From Neoscytalidium dimidiatum (Eukaryota; Ascomycota; Dothideomycetes; Botryosphaeriales; Botryosphaeriaceae), in contig CM074695.1 in assembly GCA_037367355.1 (NCBI GenBank), forward strand, positions 3,038,001 through 3,102,000: 64,000 nucleotides of DNA, read 5' to 3'. The position numbers were made by a program, and so were the translations under genes. Position 1 is the stretch's first letter. Each line of letters starts with the position of its first letter. The notes below the pieces were generated by a model, which saw only the letters and a list, made by a program, of their open reading frames with translations, had not been told where the DNA came from and ran no database searches. Positions 46,422 to 57,496 of this stretch are shown here, one piece after another.

Positions 46422-47861
46422 ATGGCTTCCGACGAGCAGAAAAAGCCCAAGGTGAATCATTAATCATTCCGCACTCCACCAAAATTCGCGACTCCGCAAC
46501 TCGACATCAGCACACATCATACGAACTCAGAATCGCTTAATACAAAGTCGCTGATGCTGATGGATCATCAAAGCCGAGCGCTCTGCGCTCCATCATCGCG
46601 GGCAGCACCGCCGGCGCCGTCGAAATCGCCATCACCTATCCCGCCGAATTCGCAAAGACGCGAACGCAACTTAACCGGCGGCTCGCCGAGGGCAAGAAGC
46701 TTCCCTGGCCGCCGTTCGGCCCCCAGTGGTACGCCGGCTGCACCACGCTCATCATCGGCAACTCGCTCAAGGCCGGCATCCGCTTCGTCGCCTTCGACAC
46801 GTACAAGAACCTGCTCGCCGATTCGAATGGCAAGGTCTCGGGCCCCGCGAACGTCATTGCTGGATTCGGTGCTGGTGTGACGGAGAGTGCTCTGGCAGTG
46901 ACGCCGTTTGAGAGTATTAAGACACAGCTGTGAGTGGGAAGCATCCAATCTAGGATTAGGCTATGGGAGAAGATCCCGTGTGGTGGGAAACAGTGTCGCA
47001 GCTGGAGAGTGAGCATGCTCGAAGAACTGGGAAGAAGCAGGGAACTGCCCACTTTCCAGTAACTCTCCAAGCTTGTCTTACTCTCCTGGCAACAACTATC
47101 CTCACGGGGTGTTCTATCTCTACGGAAACCTCTAGCGCTAGCAACAAGACCCGTCCCTCCCCTTCTCTTCCCCTCCCTCACTACCACACCCCATTCTGAC
47201 TCCAATCTCCCACCTCGCAGCATCGACGACCGCAAATCCGGCAAGCCGCGCATGCGTGGCTTCCTGCACGGCAGCGCCATCATCGCGCGCGAAAAGGGCA
47301 TCCGCGGCTTCTTCCAGGGCTTCGTGCCCACGACCGCGCGGCAGGCCGCCAACTCGGCGACGCGCTTCGGCTCCTACACGACGCTCAAGCAGCTGGCGCA
47401 GTCGTACGTCGCGCCCGGCGAGAAGCTCGGCACCGTCAGCACCTTCGGCATCGGCGCCCTGGCGGGCATCATCACCGTCTACGTCACCATGCCGCTGGAC
47501 ACGATCAAGACTCGGTGAGTGGAAGCGGCACCGCTTCCTACCCTGTAGACTCTTTTGTCATTTTGCTAACGTTGTTTTTGTTCCCAGCATGCAATCGATA
47601 GAAGCGCGACAGGAGTACAAGAACAGCTTCGTCTGCGCCGCGCGCATCTTCAAGGAAGAGGGCGTGCTGACTTTCTGGTCTGGCGCCGTGCCGCGGTTGG
47701 CGCGCCTGATTCTGAGCGGTGGTATCGTGTTCACCATGTGAGTCCACCCCTTTTTAACTTCGGCTGCCAGTACCCAGGTGCTAGGAACGCTGACAAAGAG
47801 TAGGTATGAGAAGAGTATGGAGGCGATGGATAGACTGGATCCGGAGGGGAAGTATATCTGA
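46422..47861 (+). CDS. CTP1: Mitochondrial tricarboxylate (citrate) carrier
   Basis: Five exons: 46422-46451, 46574-46929, 47221-47514, 47588-47737 and 47804-47861 (295 aa, the family length). The acceptor before 46574 is chosen because MASDEQKKPK must join PSALRSIIAGSTAGA in phase; nearer AG sites break the frame. Three mitochondrial-carrier repeats are present, each with a P-x-(D/E)-x-x-K signature: PAEFAKTRTQ, PFESIKTQL and PLDTIKTRMQ. The repeat text GPQWYAGCTTLIIGNSLKAGIRF and GFVPTTARQAANSATRF is typical of citrate carriers. It exchanges citrate for malate across the inner membrane and feeds cytosolic acetyl-CoA. Intron 2 (291 nt) is the longest found in the window. Confidence 0.93.
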
Positions 47862-48345
47862 GTGTCCATCCTGATGCCGGTGTGCGACGGGATAAGTGAC
47901 AGAGTCCTGCAAGGGTCGCGGTCCACTTCAGACACTTGGACGCACGACAAGCGCGCCGAAGAAGAGAGCGGGGCGAGAATAAGGTCGGGCTTTATTTCCT
48001 ATTTGACCTATACCGCACCACGTTTGCAAACAGCTGCTTTTTGCGCGAATCCGACATAGAGAATTCGTGGCGGCATGATAATTCTTGGAGAGAGACGAAA
48101 CGCCGAATACCCAGCGAGAAGGAAGACAAGCTTGCTAGCTGGAGAACGACCATGGTATGCGGGCATCGCGATAGATAAGGGAAGAAATTTTGAGACAAAT
48201 AAAAAAAAGTACAAAAGAAAGCTAGATGATCGTACATGCAACATATCAACAACGTCACAGAGAGAAGCCAACATGCTCTCCAAGAACCACGAAATATGAC
48301 CAATGCCGTGAAAACGCTAATGCTCGACCCAAGAATTACGAAATA
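47862..48345. other. Convergent 3' flanks of CTP1 and the Zn2Cys6 factor
   Basis: 484 bp between two stop codons with no gene supported. Confidence 0.5.
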
Positions 48346-51300
48346 TCACTGAGGTCTTGGTTGTGAGGTTCCTACATGACCCCACGGTAACCCAGGCATA
48401 GAACCAGGTTGGCCGGGGCCCGTTGTTGGAATATGCGCTGTCTGTTCGTTAACGGGCGGATATGTGAAATCCGGAATATACATGTCGGCCGGATTGCCAT
48501 TGGCGAGTTGCTGCGGAAAAAGCCTGTCCCACTCGTTCTGTAGAGGTCGTTGTTAGCTGCATTCAACGCTGAGATCGGAGTGAAAAAAAAAAAAAAAAGC
48601 TTACCCAGTCAATTTCAAGCATAGACTCGTCGCCAGGGCTTCCGCCGACACCGCCAGATCCCATACTACCCGTATCCCCAGGACTCATGTTGAACATATT
48701 TGGCATGCCATACGGGGTTGGCGCTGCCATTGGATTTGGAACTTGACCGTGACTGTAGGCTCGATGGCGTGAGGGGTCATCAGGAACACTCATTTCATAC
48801 TTGGCCGGAGGAGTTGTTGCGTCCATCCGTGGGTGTGCTGCATGTGGAACGTTCGGACTGACATGTGCGCTAGTGGGAGCAGAGTTGGGTTGCGTGGTTG
48901 TGGGTATGTTCTGATTACCCATGTGGCCATACGATTGCAATCCAGGAGTGTTAGCAGCACTTGTGGATGGGTCGCTGGTAGCAGGGCTGCCCGTACGTGC
49001 TCTTGCACTTTTCGCCATGGTTGGATACCAAAATCTCGCAGCGTGGTTGATAGCCGTAGTATATGGACGTGGCCCCATCGGCTGTTCCATGTCTGTGGGG
49101 GCGCGCATGCGCCGTATGCTCTGATACACAAGCGTGCGGTCTCTAATACCGCTGATGATGTACTTTGCTTTGTCGATGATGGGCATATCGGGAGGAAGCT
49201 CGAAGACGTAATCGAGACAACGCCAGACCCGTTCTTCGTAGCTTGGATTGGGTTCTTTGGCGTAAACTTCTGCCATCAATAACAGTCCCGTGTGCCACTG
49301 CTGATGCGCACCTGCTCAAGATAATTAGCACAGGAGTCAAGAATCAGGTCGAGACTACGAGCTTCAGCGTAGGAATTACTCCAAGTAAACTTGAAGTTAG
49401 ACAGAGAATAAAGAAAAGACAGGTGTACGTACCCCCGTACCACACCCAGGGCTTGAGATTTGGGTGAGTGTCCAGCGCGATTGCGTTCTCGATTAGCAAT
49501 GTTGCTGAGTTCAACATCTGTGTTCTGAGACGGTCTGGCATAACCCGGTGCATGTTGCTTGAATACCGATGCAAAACCATCAAAATGAGCCGCAGGCTCA
49601 GAATATTATACACCAGCTGCCACATGTGATGCAAAGGATTCTTGACGTCAAGCATTGGACCATATCGTTTCTCCATGGCGCTGCGGAAATTCTGGATTTT
49701 CCCAAGGACTGCAGTGAGGGTTGTTTGCTTCTTTTCGATCCGCGGCCGCTCGAACCATACCAGACGGGCCATCTCGGTGCACTCAAATCGCATTCGTATG
49801 ATAGTCATGTCGGTAAAGTGATCCGCATCTTTCGTGGGCGGATCGTTGGATTCGAAGTCAGCGTCATCCACGTTAAGAGGAAATTTGGTATCGAAATCGT
49901 CTTCCCGGATTTGCGGACGAGGCCCACTTGCTTCGCAAACACGGATATCGAGGAAACAAAGTTGATACCAAACCAACCGGCGAACATGCGTTTCCACAGC
50001 AGGGATGCCGAAACGTGCACCATCACGGTGCAAACCCATACATTCGGCAAGTCGAATAGCCATGGCTGTCAGTGCTGAGTGGGCGCGTGACACTTCGGTA
50101 CGGCAAAGAGGAATCTAGGAAGATTAGAGAGATATAGGCCTTGTAGGATAGAGCTGACAAACCAAATACATGACAAACGCTTGTAAAGTCTCGAGTTTCG
50201 TTGTTCTAACAACATTTGCTCTTGACAATGCTGCCTCTGTACCCTCCTTAAAGTTCTCGACAAGTTCGGATTTGGTGGTGCCATATTCAGTCGTGACCGT
50301 ATCCTCAGAAAGACTGACAGATGCGGAAAGCATAGCAGCGAGTACAAGAGCTTGCAAAGACGCTCGCGGTTCCAGGCCATTGGAAATGTCCTTCCAAAAG
50401 GATGCATATTGGCGTTCGAAAGAGGGCCGGTGAACGGTAGGAGCCACAGGGTGAACGGCAAGCCAATACTGCTTGAGAAGCGTATCAGCCATGGATTTCG
50501 CAGGGAGTGACTGCAGCAAGCTGTTCCTCCGGCTGGAAGGCGCGAAGAAGAAGTTGGCAGATGGTGCAAGATAGTCGGGACCAGGCATGAGGTAGGTGCT
50601 TGGGTGAATCTGGCGACTTGTTGGATGCGGCTCGTTTGGATCAGGAAACAGTTCTGGGACTTCTTTTAATGCCTCAGTAAGCTGCACAGCAGCGGTCAGT
50701 ATTCACCCGTTCGACAATAAGCGGAGCGCTGAAGTGGAACTGACCTCCTGGGCAAGCTTCGGCCGTACGAATCCTCCAATGCGCTCCGTGATCCTCATTC
50801 GTCCGAACTGCACGCCAAGGTCGACCAGGTTGTCATCACACACGTTATCGTCGTACGGAGCATCTTCAATGGCAAGTGGAGTGGGCTCGAGCCCCCGCTC
50901 ATCTTCCAGCTCGCTTGCATCCTCATCGGCAGAGACATCTTCCAAGCCAGGCAACTTCGATCCGGGTCGTGATTCGGCACGAGCGCGACCTTCTTTCTTC
51001 CTCGCTATGTCCTCCTCTAGTGTGCGCTCAAGAGATCCCATCTTTTCCTTGATCTCGGCAAGCTTCTGCTGCGAGGCGGCGTCCAAGGCCGGAGCCAGGA
51101 AGACGCAGTCCCGCGAAAAGCGGGTGCAATTGGTGCATGGATGAAGCTTGTCACATTTGAGCTTGCGGCGTCTAGAGATCTGTCTCAGCGGCGGGGACTC
51201 GTAGAGGCAGGTGTGTATGCAGAAGTCCGGTGGGATGCACTCACCTGCATTCGAGGCACGAGGTGATCAAGCGATTGCGGCGTCGGATTTTAGGCGGCAC

Positions 51301-51420
51301 AGCATGGTGCTGAGGGGCAACATGAGACTTGCTGGAGCCGGCATTGGACTGCGAGGGCCTTTCCTGATGGGTTGGAGATTCGCGCTGGGCGTGTGGGTTG
51401 TACAAATCTGGGGAAGCCAT
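48346..51420 (-). CDS. Zn2Cys6 transcription factor with fungal-specific middle domain
   Basis: Six exons: 51420-51245, 51171-50745, 50681-50163, 50114-49433, 49311-48605 and 48537-48346 (900 aa). Intron 1 cuts the zinc cluster; the join AG|A gives CLECRRRKLKCDK...CTNC...C (residues 56-83), a complete C6 motif. A coiled-coil-like helix follows (KLAEIKEKMGSLERTLEED). The PF04082 region is at about 240-480 (VHPVAPTVHRPSF, GLHRDGARFGIPAVETHVRRLVWYQL). The C-terminal 200 residues are Pro/Ser/Gln/Met-rich, probably an activation region, and end with acidic/aromatic SMLEIDWNEWDRLFPQ. The intron 3 donor (GTTTGT) is weak. Intron 5 holds an A16 tract. The target genes are unknown and the neighbours give no clear hint. 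Confidence 0.9.
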
Positions 51421-53440
51421 TGATGCAGTTCCGCTGGGCGGCAGGGGCCCGTCTTACGTCCGTAGCAGAGAGTTACTACGTCAGGTGCGCTGAGTCGGCA
51501 GCCAGCGGGCGATCGGTCGTCTATTAAAGACTTGAGGCCCGCGGCTGTTCCTGCAGACGGGCTGGGGCCTGCGAACCCCTATGCAGCGGCGGGTGGCGGC
51601 GAGGCGGCGAGGCAGCGAGGCAGCGTGCGCGTGCGCGAGGGCGAGGGCGAGGGCGAGGGCGCGTTCGACGTAGCGGAGCGGGAGCTTGGAGGGCACGCAG
51701 CAGTCAGGCGTCGGGCAACGGGGAGGTGGAGAGGCAGCGCCGCGGTATGTATGAATTGCTGGAGCCTGGAGCAGCTGTCGAGGGCGAGCGCAGACTGCAC
51801 CACGCGTGTAGGGATTTATGCATGTGAAGTTGAGGGCTGGCAGGGCTGAGTCGGCGGCATCGCGACAGGACCTGGGCGACAAGCTTGCGAACTCCTCCCC
51901 ACCCACGGCGCGCACGGGCTCGGCGCAGAGCGGGAGCCGGAACATTCATGTCAGGGTCTGCGCCTGGGTTCGGTCTTAGCAGCTGGGCTGGCACGCGCCG
52001 AACGCTGCCCGCGACCAGCCCGTGACGGCCGGTCGCAGGCGGCGCCAAAAATATCAGGCACCATCCGCCGCTCCCGAAGGCCCGACTGATGCCAGAGACG
52101 GCGGCGGTGCCAAGCGCTTGCATGTCAAACGTCTCCCAAATAGCCGGCGTGTCCACTGTCCCGGTCAAGATCTGCAGGGCCGGGAGATCATGGGTACGCT
52201 GCTGCTGTGCAGCGCGAGTGCCTGCCAGCTCGTATTCATCTATCAGTGCTCGAGGGGGAAATCTTCAGCCAGCGCCTAGATTGCCGCTGTGTAAGCATCC
52301 CGCTGCTGCGGTACTGCCAATCTGCGAAAGATGCAACGCTACTTTCTTTAGCACCACCTATCTGCCTCCATGTAGGAGGCATTTTCCAAGCGCTCGTATA
52401 CTCCTTGGCAACTCTGCCCCCACGAACTTAAGATGCAAAAATTTGCTGCAGCCCCTGAGCCTGAGGCTGAGGTGCCTGGTGGTCGTCCGGCCTCTGCCAT
52501 TTCGCACGGCGCAAGACGTCGAGTCTGACCGGCTCGCGGTAAAGATGCGCGCTCTCAGACCGCAGTGCTAACTGGCCGCTCATTCGATGATCAACGTTCT
52601 GCCGACCTGACGAACATGGCTATCAAGCAGATCTACCGCTTGCATCGACTTTCGCTGCCGGCGTCTGCCGTCCCATCTGCTGGACCCATCTTACGGCGGG
52701 CAGAGCATCGCGCAGCTCGCCCGGCCTGCGGGTTGTGGGTAGGGCTGTGCACCAGAGCCACCTTGGCCGTGTCATCGAACTGCCCTTTTTTGGGAGCTTC
52801 ATTCGCTTATCGTTGTCGTTTGGAGCCCTACAGGAATTTCGGGACGAGCCGCACCAATTGGGGCTCCGTCAAAATTTGCAGAGTGCATACGTTGTTATGC
52901 CGAACGACTGTCTGGTGTTGAGCAGGGGTTACTGCGCGCCCGTCCGCGCCACGATCTGCCCAGTGCCCGGCCGCTGATCTGCGTCATCGCCCTGGGGTTG
53001 TCTCTTGGCTCACCCGACTGCAATCACTGCTGTGCTGCGCCGTTTGCGCCCTCGTTGCAGCATCGCCTAGCTCCGCGCAGTCCGCACGGGGCCGCGTCGC
53101 TGGTGAAACGTCGCTTGCAACTGCCTACCTGGCTTTTTTTCTTTTAGTTTTTTTTGGAGCGCACTTGAAGGTCAGCGTCAGCTCCGCCTTGTTGCGCGCC
53201 AAAGCTTTCCCCGCCACAGCGACGGGGTAGCCGGGAAGGTGCGGATAGCTTCCGGCCTAGCTCGGGGCACGACTCGCCGGCCGCGTCGCGCCTTCGTCTT
53301 CTCCACACTCACCAGCGCATCAGCACTCCCTCCGTACCCGCTTCAGTCACTGCAGTGGAGCACGCTGCTTTGGTCCCGCTACATCATCGCAGTGGAGCGC
53401 CCTGCTTCAGCTGAGCCACCGCGCGCCTTCGCCCGTCATC
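51421..53440. other. 2 kb GC-rich divergent spacer
   Basis: Lies between the start codons of the Zn2Cys6 gene and the DUF2434 gene. Frames on both strands are composition artefacts rich in Arg/Ala/Pro. A (GAGGGC)-type hexanucleotide repeat lies near 51639-51662. The length suggests extended regulatory DNA or long leaders. No gene supported. Confidence 0.5.
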
Positions 53441-55129
53441 ATGCCGCTGCTCAACCTCCGCGAACTCTTACAGTTCCCCGGCGGCGACAATGCGACCGAT
53501 ACCGTGATTAACGGCGTCCACTTCAATCTCAGTGCTCTAGAGTATTTCAACTATACCATTTATGACAATGGCACCATCTCCAATTCTTCAAGGTGCTACC
53601 TCATCTTCGACAAGTATCAGCCCGTCATGATGTCTAATGGAAGCTGGATCAACGGCACGTCCTGCTATTTTCCCTATTATGGCATCCGCACTCGAGGCGC
53701 CGTTGGCATCGGATACGCCGTCCTCTTCGGAGCAAGTATCATGTTCACGCTCATCAACCTCCGGAAGCACGGAAGGCTGTATCTGCGGGAGGACAAGAGG
53801 TTTAGGGTTGTAGGTAGAAGATGGCAGTGGTATTGGATGTGTTTCGTTGCGGCCTGCGGCATGATCAGCACAATCGCCAGTGTTGATGTCGACCGCGATT
53901 ACCTACAAAGTCTCCCAATCATTCTCCAAAGCTTTTTCTTCATCTTGATGCTCCCCGGAACTTTGGCAATGGTCTGGGAAGCGGTCAGGCACTGGTTAGT
54001 AGGAGCGCCTCTCATTGTGAACCACTACTAAAGCCGTCAGGGGTTCGTGGCAAGAGAGGCAAATATATGACAGAGATCCGTTCTCTTTGCCGCAGGACGA
54101 TCGCCGTGGTAAAGTCGAATTCTACCTTCCGCTGGTGTTTTATCTTTTTGCTTGGCTCGTAAGCAATTCCTTAACAAATGAAGCTTTTTTACCTGCAGTC
54201 ACTGATGGAAGCAGAGTTTCTTCATGGAAATTCCACGATCGTGGACGAGAATACAATTCCAGCGTTCGCCTTGGCAGCAATCCCATTACGCGGAACCAAC
54301 AGCTACTGATGGACGCTTCAAGGCAGGAGCTATCTTCTCGGCCATTGCCTGGATTGTGATAATCGTGTCTCTTCACCATTCGCTGCACCACTATCGGCCG
54401 AGACCTAGTAGAGGTGGCCTCATGGTCAGGATGAACAGCTTCTGCACCCACTGTCCCACCAAGCTGTTCCTAGCTTTAATCATCCTTGCAGTTCGATTGG
54501 CGTATGCCTTAGCGTCTGCATGGATATGGGATATCAGCTTACTCAAGTACGACGTTCAGCCTGGTTGGCCCTATGGACTTGGATATGGGACAACGGTCCT
54601 TTTGCTCATCCTCTTCAACGTTTTTGGGTACATTGATGAGAATGAGGATAAGTCAATAATCGAACAAAGGAGACAACGAGGACAGGCTGCAGATGCGGAA
54701 CTTGGGATTACGAAGAAACCATCGTGGTGGAGCAAGGCACACGGTGACTTGCATCTCACACCGGAGCAACGCCTGCGTGCTCTGGCCTCTGAAGGCCCTG
54801 GCTCCAACAGACAGCCACGCAATCAATCACCACCAAGCGCCAGTGTTGAACTCACGGACATGAGCGGTAATCCGCCCTCATACTACGACGTACCAGGCTC
54901 TGGAGGCCAGGTCCGCAATAGGAGTAGGCAGAGGGCGGATAACGCACCCGAGAATCCGTTCCGAGACCCTGGCAATGCCTCGGATAGTGAGAGAGGAGGT
55001 GCTCGGAGAGCGGATAGCGACGACAATGCGAGCACGGCGACAGGGGCCACAGAGAGGACCGGTATGACCGGAGAAACTCTCGCGGAGAATTATCCTCCGC
55101 AAAGGGTTCGCAGCATGCTGGACGTCTGA
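53441..55129 (+). CDS. DUF2434-type multi-pass membrane protein
   Basis: Three exons: 53441-53994, 54041-54158 and 54215-55129 (528 aa). Introns are 46 and 56 nt; intron 1 is among the shortest here. The N-terminal 85 residues are extracellular-like, with five NxS/T sequons and two cysteines, followed by about seven hydrophobic segments (GIGYAVLFGASIMFTLINL, WYWMCFVAACGMISTIA, FYLPLVFYLFAWL and so on). The last 180 residues are hydrophilic and Ser/Asn/Arg-rich (PSYYDVPGSGG, ENPFRD), probably a cytosolic tail with trafficking motifs. The family is fungal and uncharacterised, so no function is assigned. Confidence 0.85.
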
Positions 55130-56030
55130 TTTTCTTTTTCTGTTCACTCCTAATTGAACATCAACTATTCTTGGAAACGGGTTAGCGGGGACTTTGGATG
55201 GATCGCATGACATGATGCTCGGCTAGCTAATGGGACAAATGAGGTCACGACATCACCACTCAGATAGGGCTTACACGGTCATTGCCAATATTTAGTTATT
55301 CTCGTACTACAGGAGATATGGACTCCGTCCCGATGGCACGATCGAATCCACATCTCGGCTTTTGACTTTCTGATGACCTTGGCTGTGGAAAAATCTTTAC
55401 TCTCTTGGCACTACAGTCCTACAATTTGGAATTGCAGTGCTCTGACCATTGAACCGCCGAGTCATGCAGAACCAAGCGTCGGGTGCAGTTGACGATTCCT
55501 GGTCTTGAAGCATTTCCGCCGACTTGACACGCGGACAATTTCATGAGCTCACTTATAATTTCTAGATCAGCCGCTTGGTCAGCACTAAGCGCCGCGTTTT
55601 TATGGGGTTCGGGCTCGAATAGCTGTAAAGCGCGCATATCGATAAGATATTATGATCGCCCCGGTGAGCCTTCAATGCCACGCACAGACTGCCTCTTCGA
55701 TCCTGAAGCACCACAGGATCGCAGAGCGGCATCTCCGGTAACCTGTTCGGCACTCGGCAGTCCCCCGCTGTAAAAAGGCTTGTATGTGCGGCTCGAAGCC
55801 CCGCAGTCCTACCTATCAGACGCGCCGAAGATAATCATGCTTCGGCGCATCGAAAGAAAAAAAAAAAAATGGTAGAACCAACCGCCTGGACTGAGATAAC
55901 GCGACTACCGCCTGCCCCTCCTCAATTGGCCCCTCCAAAAGTTTTCCGCCCCGTGCAGCTCAATGAAAGCTCTTTTGTTACTGCTCCCAATTGATTCGAT
56001 TCGTGCCTTTTCCGGGTCCCCACCCTGAAC

Positions 56031-56033
<3 letters not shown>
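55130..56033. other. Spacer with a tRNA-like relic
   Basis: About 0.9 kb with no gene. A minus-strand segment at 55465-55405 resembles the 5' half of a tRNA with a CCA anticodon but lacks a matching 3' half. An A13 tract lies at 55857-55869. Confidence 0.45.

Positions 56034-56068
<35 letters not shown>
56034..56068. repeat. (AC)17 microsatellite abutting a start codon
   Basis: A perfect dinucleotide run that ends two bases before the ATG at 56071. It must lie in the leader or core promoter of the DUF4202 gene. Confidence 0.95.
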
Positions 56069-56070
<2 letters not shown>

Positions 56071-56073
<3 letters not shown>

Positions 56074-56655
56074 GCAACGCCCTACGACCGCGCCCTCGCC
56101 GCCATCGACGCCGCGCACGCCGACGACCCGAAAAAGGTCGCCGTCGACGGCACCGAAGTCCCGTACGAGCTGCACTACGCGAACAAGATGACGGCCTACC
56201 TGAGCAAGCGCTCGCCCGCCGCGTCCGAGGCGCTCCGCCTCGCCATCCGCGCGCAGCACCTGCGGCGCTGGGAGATCCCGCGCGACAGCTACCCGATGAC
56301 GAGGCCGGGCTACCACGCCTGGCGCAACGCGCTGAAGAAGCGGCAGGCCGAGATCGCGAAGGCGATCTGCCTGGACGGCGGGTTCGGCGAGGATATGGCG
56401 GAGCGCGTGGCGAGCCTGGTGCGGAAGGAGGATCTGAAGAGCGATGCCGAGACGCAGGTGCTGGAGGACGTCGCGTGCTTGGTGTTCCTGGACGATCAGT
56501 TCGAGGAGTTTGAGAGGGCCCACGATGAGGAGAAGATCGTGGCCATCTTGCGGAAGACGTGGGGGAAGATGAGCGACGAGGGGAGGAGGCTGGCGTTGGA
56601 GATACCGATGGGGGAGAGGCCGAAGGAGTTGGTGCAGAAGGCGCTGGCGGGTTAA
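56071..56655 (+). CDS. DUF4202 family protein
   Basis: Intronless, 194 aa. The whole length matches the DUF4202 pattern: YDRALAAIDAAHADDP at the start, YANKMTAYL, RLAIRAQHLRRWEIPR, YPMTRPGYHAWRNALKK, LVRKEDLKSDAETQVLEDVA, then CLVFLDDQFEEF, HDEEKIVAILRKTWGKMS. It is an all-helical protein with conserved His and Asp residues (AQH, HDEEK) that resembles an HD-type metal site. The function is not established. Third positions are strongly G/C. Found in bacteria and fungi. No targeting signal. Confidence 0.9.
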
Positions 56656-57496
56656 TGATTTCGACGGAAAGTTTGAAGCTGAGCGACTACGGCTTGAGGA
56701 TTGCAGTTCTCAAATGCGCACTGCCACCTGCATGCCGTCGCCCAGTCCCACGGGATCCACAATTGCTCGAAAGAGCTGCGTGCCGGCCGAGTTGATTCTA
56801 CAGTTTTCGCGCCAGCTTCCTGCATAATTAAGAGCAACGCCACGATTATTGTGAAAAAAGCGCGCTACCCCGGACTTTCGCGCTCTCCTCCGCCTTTGCA
56901 AGATACGCCTCAGTCCCTGGGACTATCGATGTTTGCGGCGAAGGATGATCTATCTACGGGAGAGGCTTGCTCATAGCCATGCCTGGACCTTTTGCACATT
57001 TAACCTCCTCCAGAAAACATGCTGCCAAGCATCCAGTGGACGATCAGATCCAAACAAGAGCTGAGAAAGAGAGCGGAGGCATGACTCAGAGGTAGCATCG
57101 AGTACTACACGTCTAGCTGAACTGAAGCATGCCAAGCTGCGGCCGAGATGGTATGCCGTCCGCTTCTGTATGCACGCCAATCCAAGGAGAAGGAAGAGCG
57201 AGCGGGGGAAAAATATAAGGCTAAAACCGCGCCTTTAATCCTGCCATTTCGAACCCTCTAGCCTACTCCACGTCAATACTCAGTCAACTCTTCTCAATTC
57301 AATGCGTTTCAAAATACTTCTTCTCTCCATTCCTTCGCACACTAAAATAGCAAAGTGGCTAATTTCCTTCTTCCTCCACCATCACCGCTGCCGACACCGC
57401 CACAACATGCTCTGGCCAACCTTCTGGCGCCTCTCCTGGCGTACCCCCTCCTCCACGCCACCAGCGCTCCTCCCTCTCCCCTCAGGCATCACCCGC
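56656..57496. other. Spacer before the hydrolase pseudogene
   Basis: 0.84 kb, no supported gene. The part from 57.3 kb may be the decayed leader and first codons of the pseudogene. Confidence 0.4.

Noticed and set aside
46554..46880. Open frame in exon 2 of the citrate-carrier gene starting MLMDHQ.
   Set aside because: It is out of frame with the carrier; the carrier frame has complete repeat signatures and in-phase joins.
55405..55465. Minus-strand tRNA-Trp-like segment (D-arm GTTCAATGGTCAGAGC and a loop TTCCAAA with CCA anticodon).
   Set aside because: The anticodon stem has an extra pair, T8 is replaced by C, and no T-arm or matching acceptor strand follows at the right distance; a GATTCGATC string lies 60 nt too far away. 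At most a relic.
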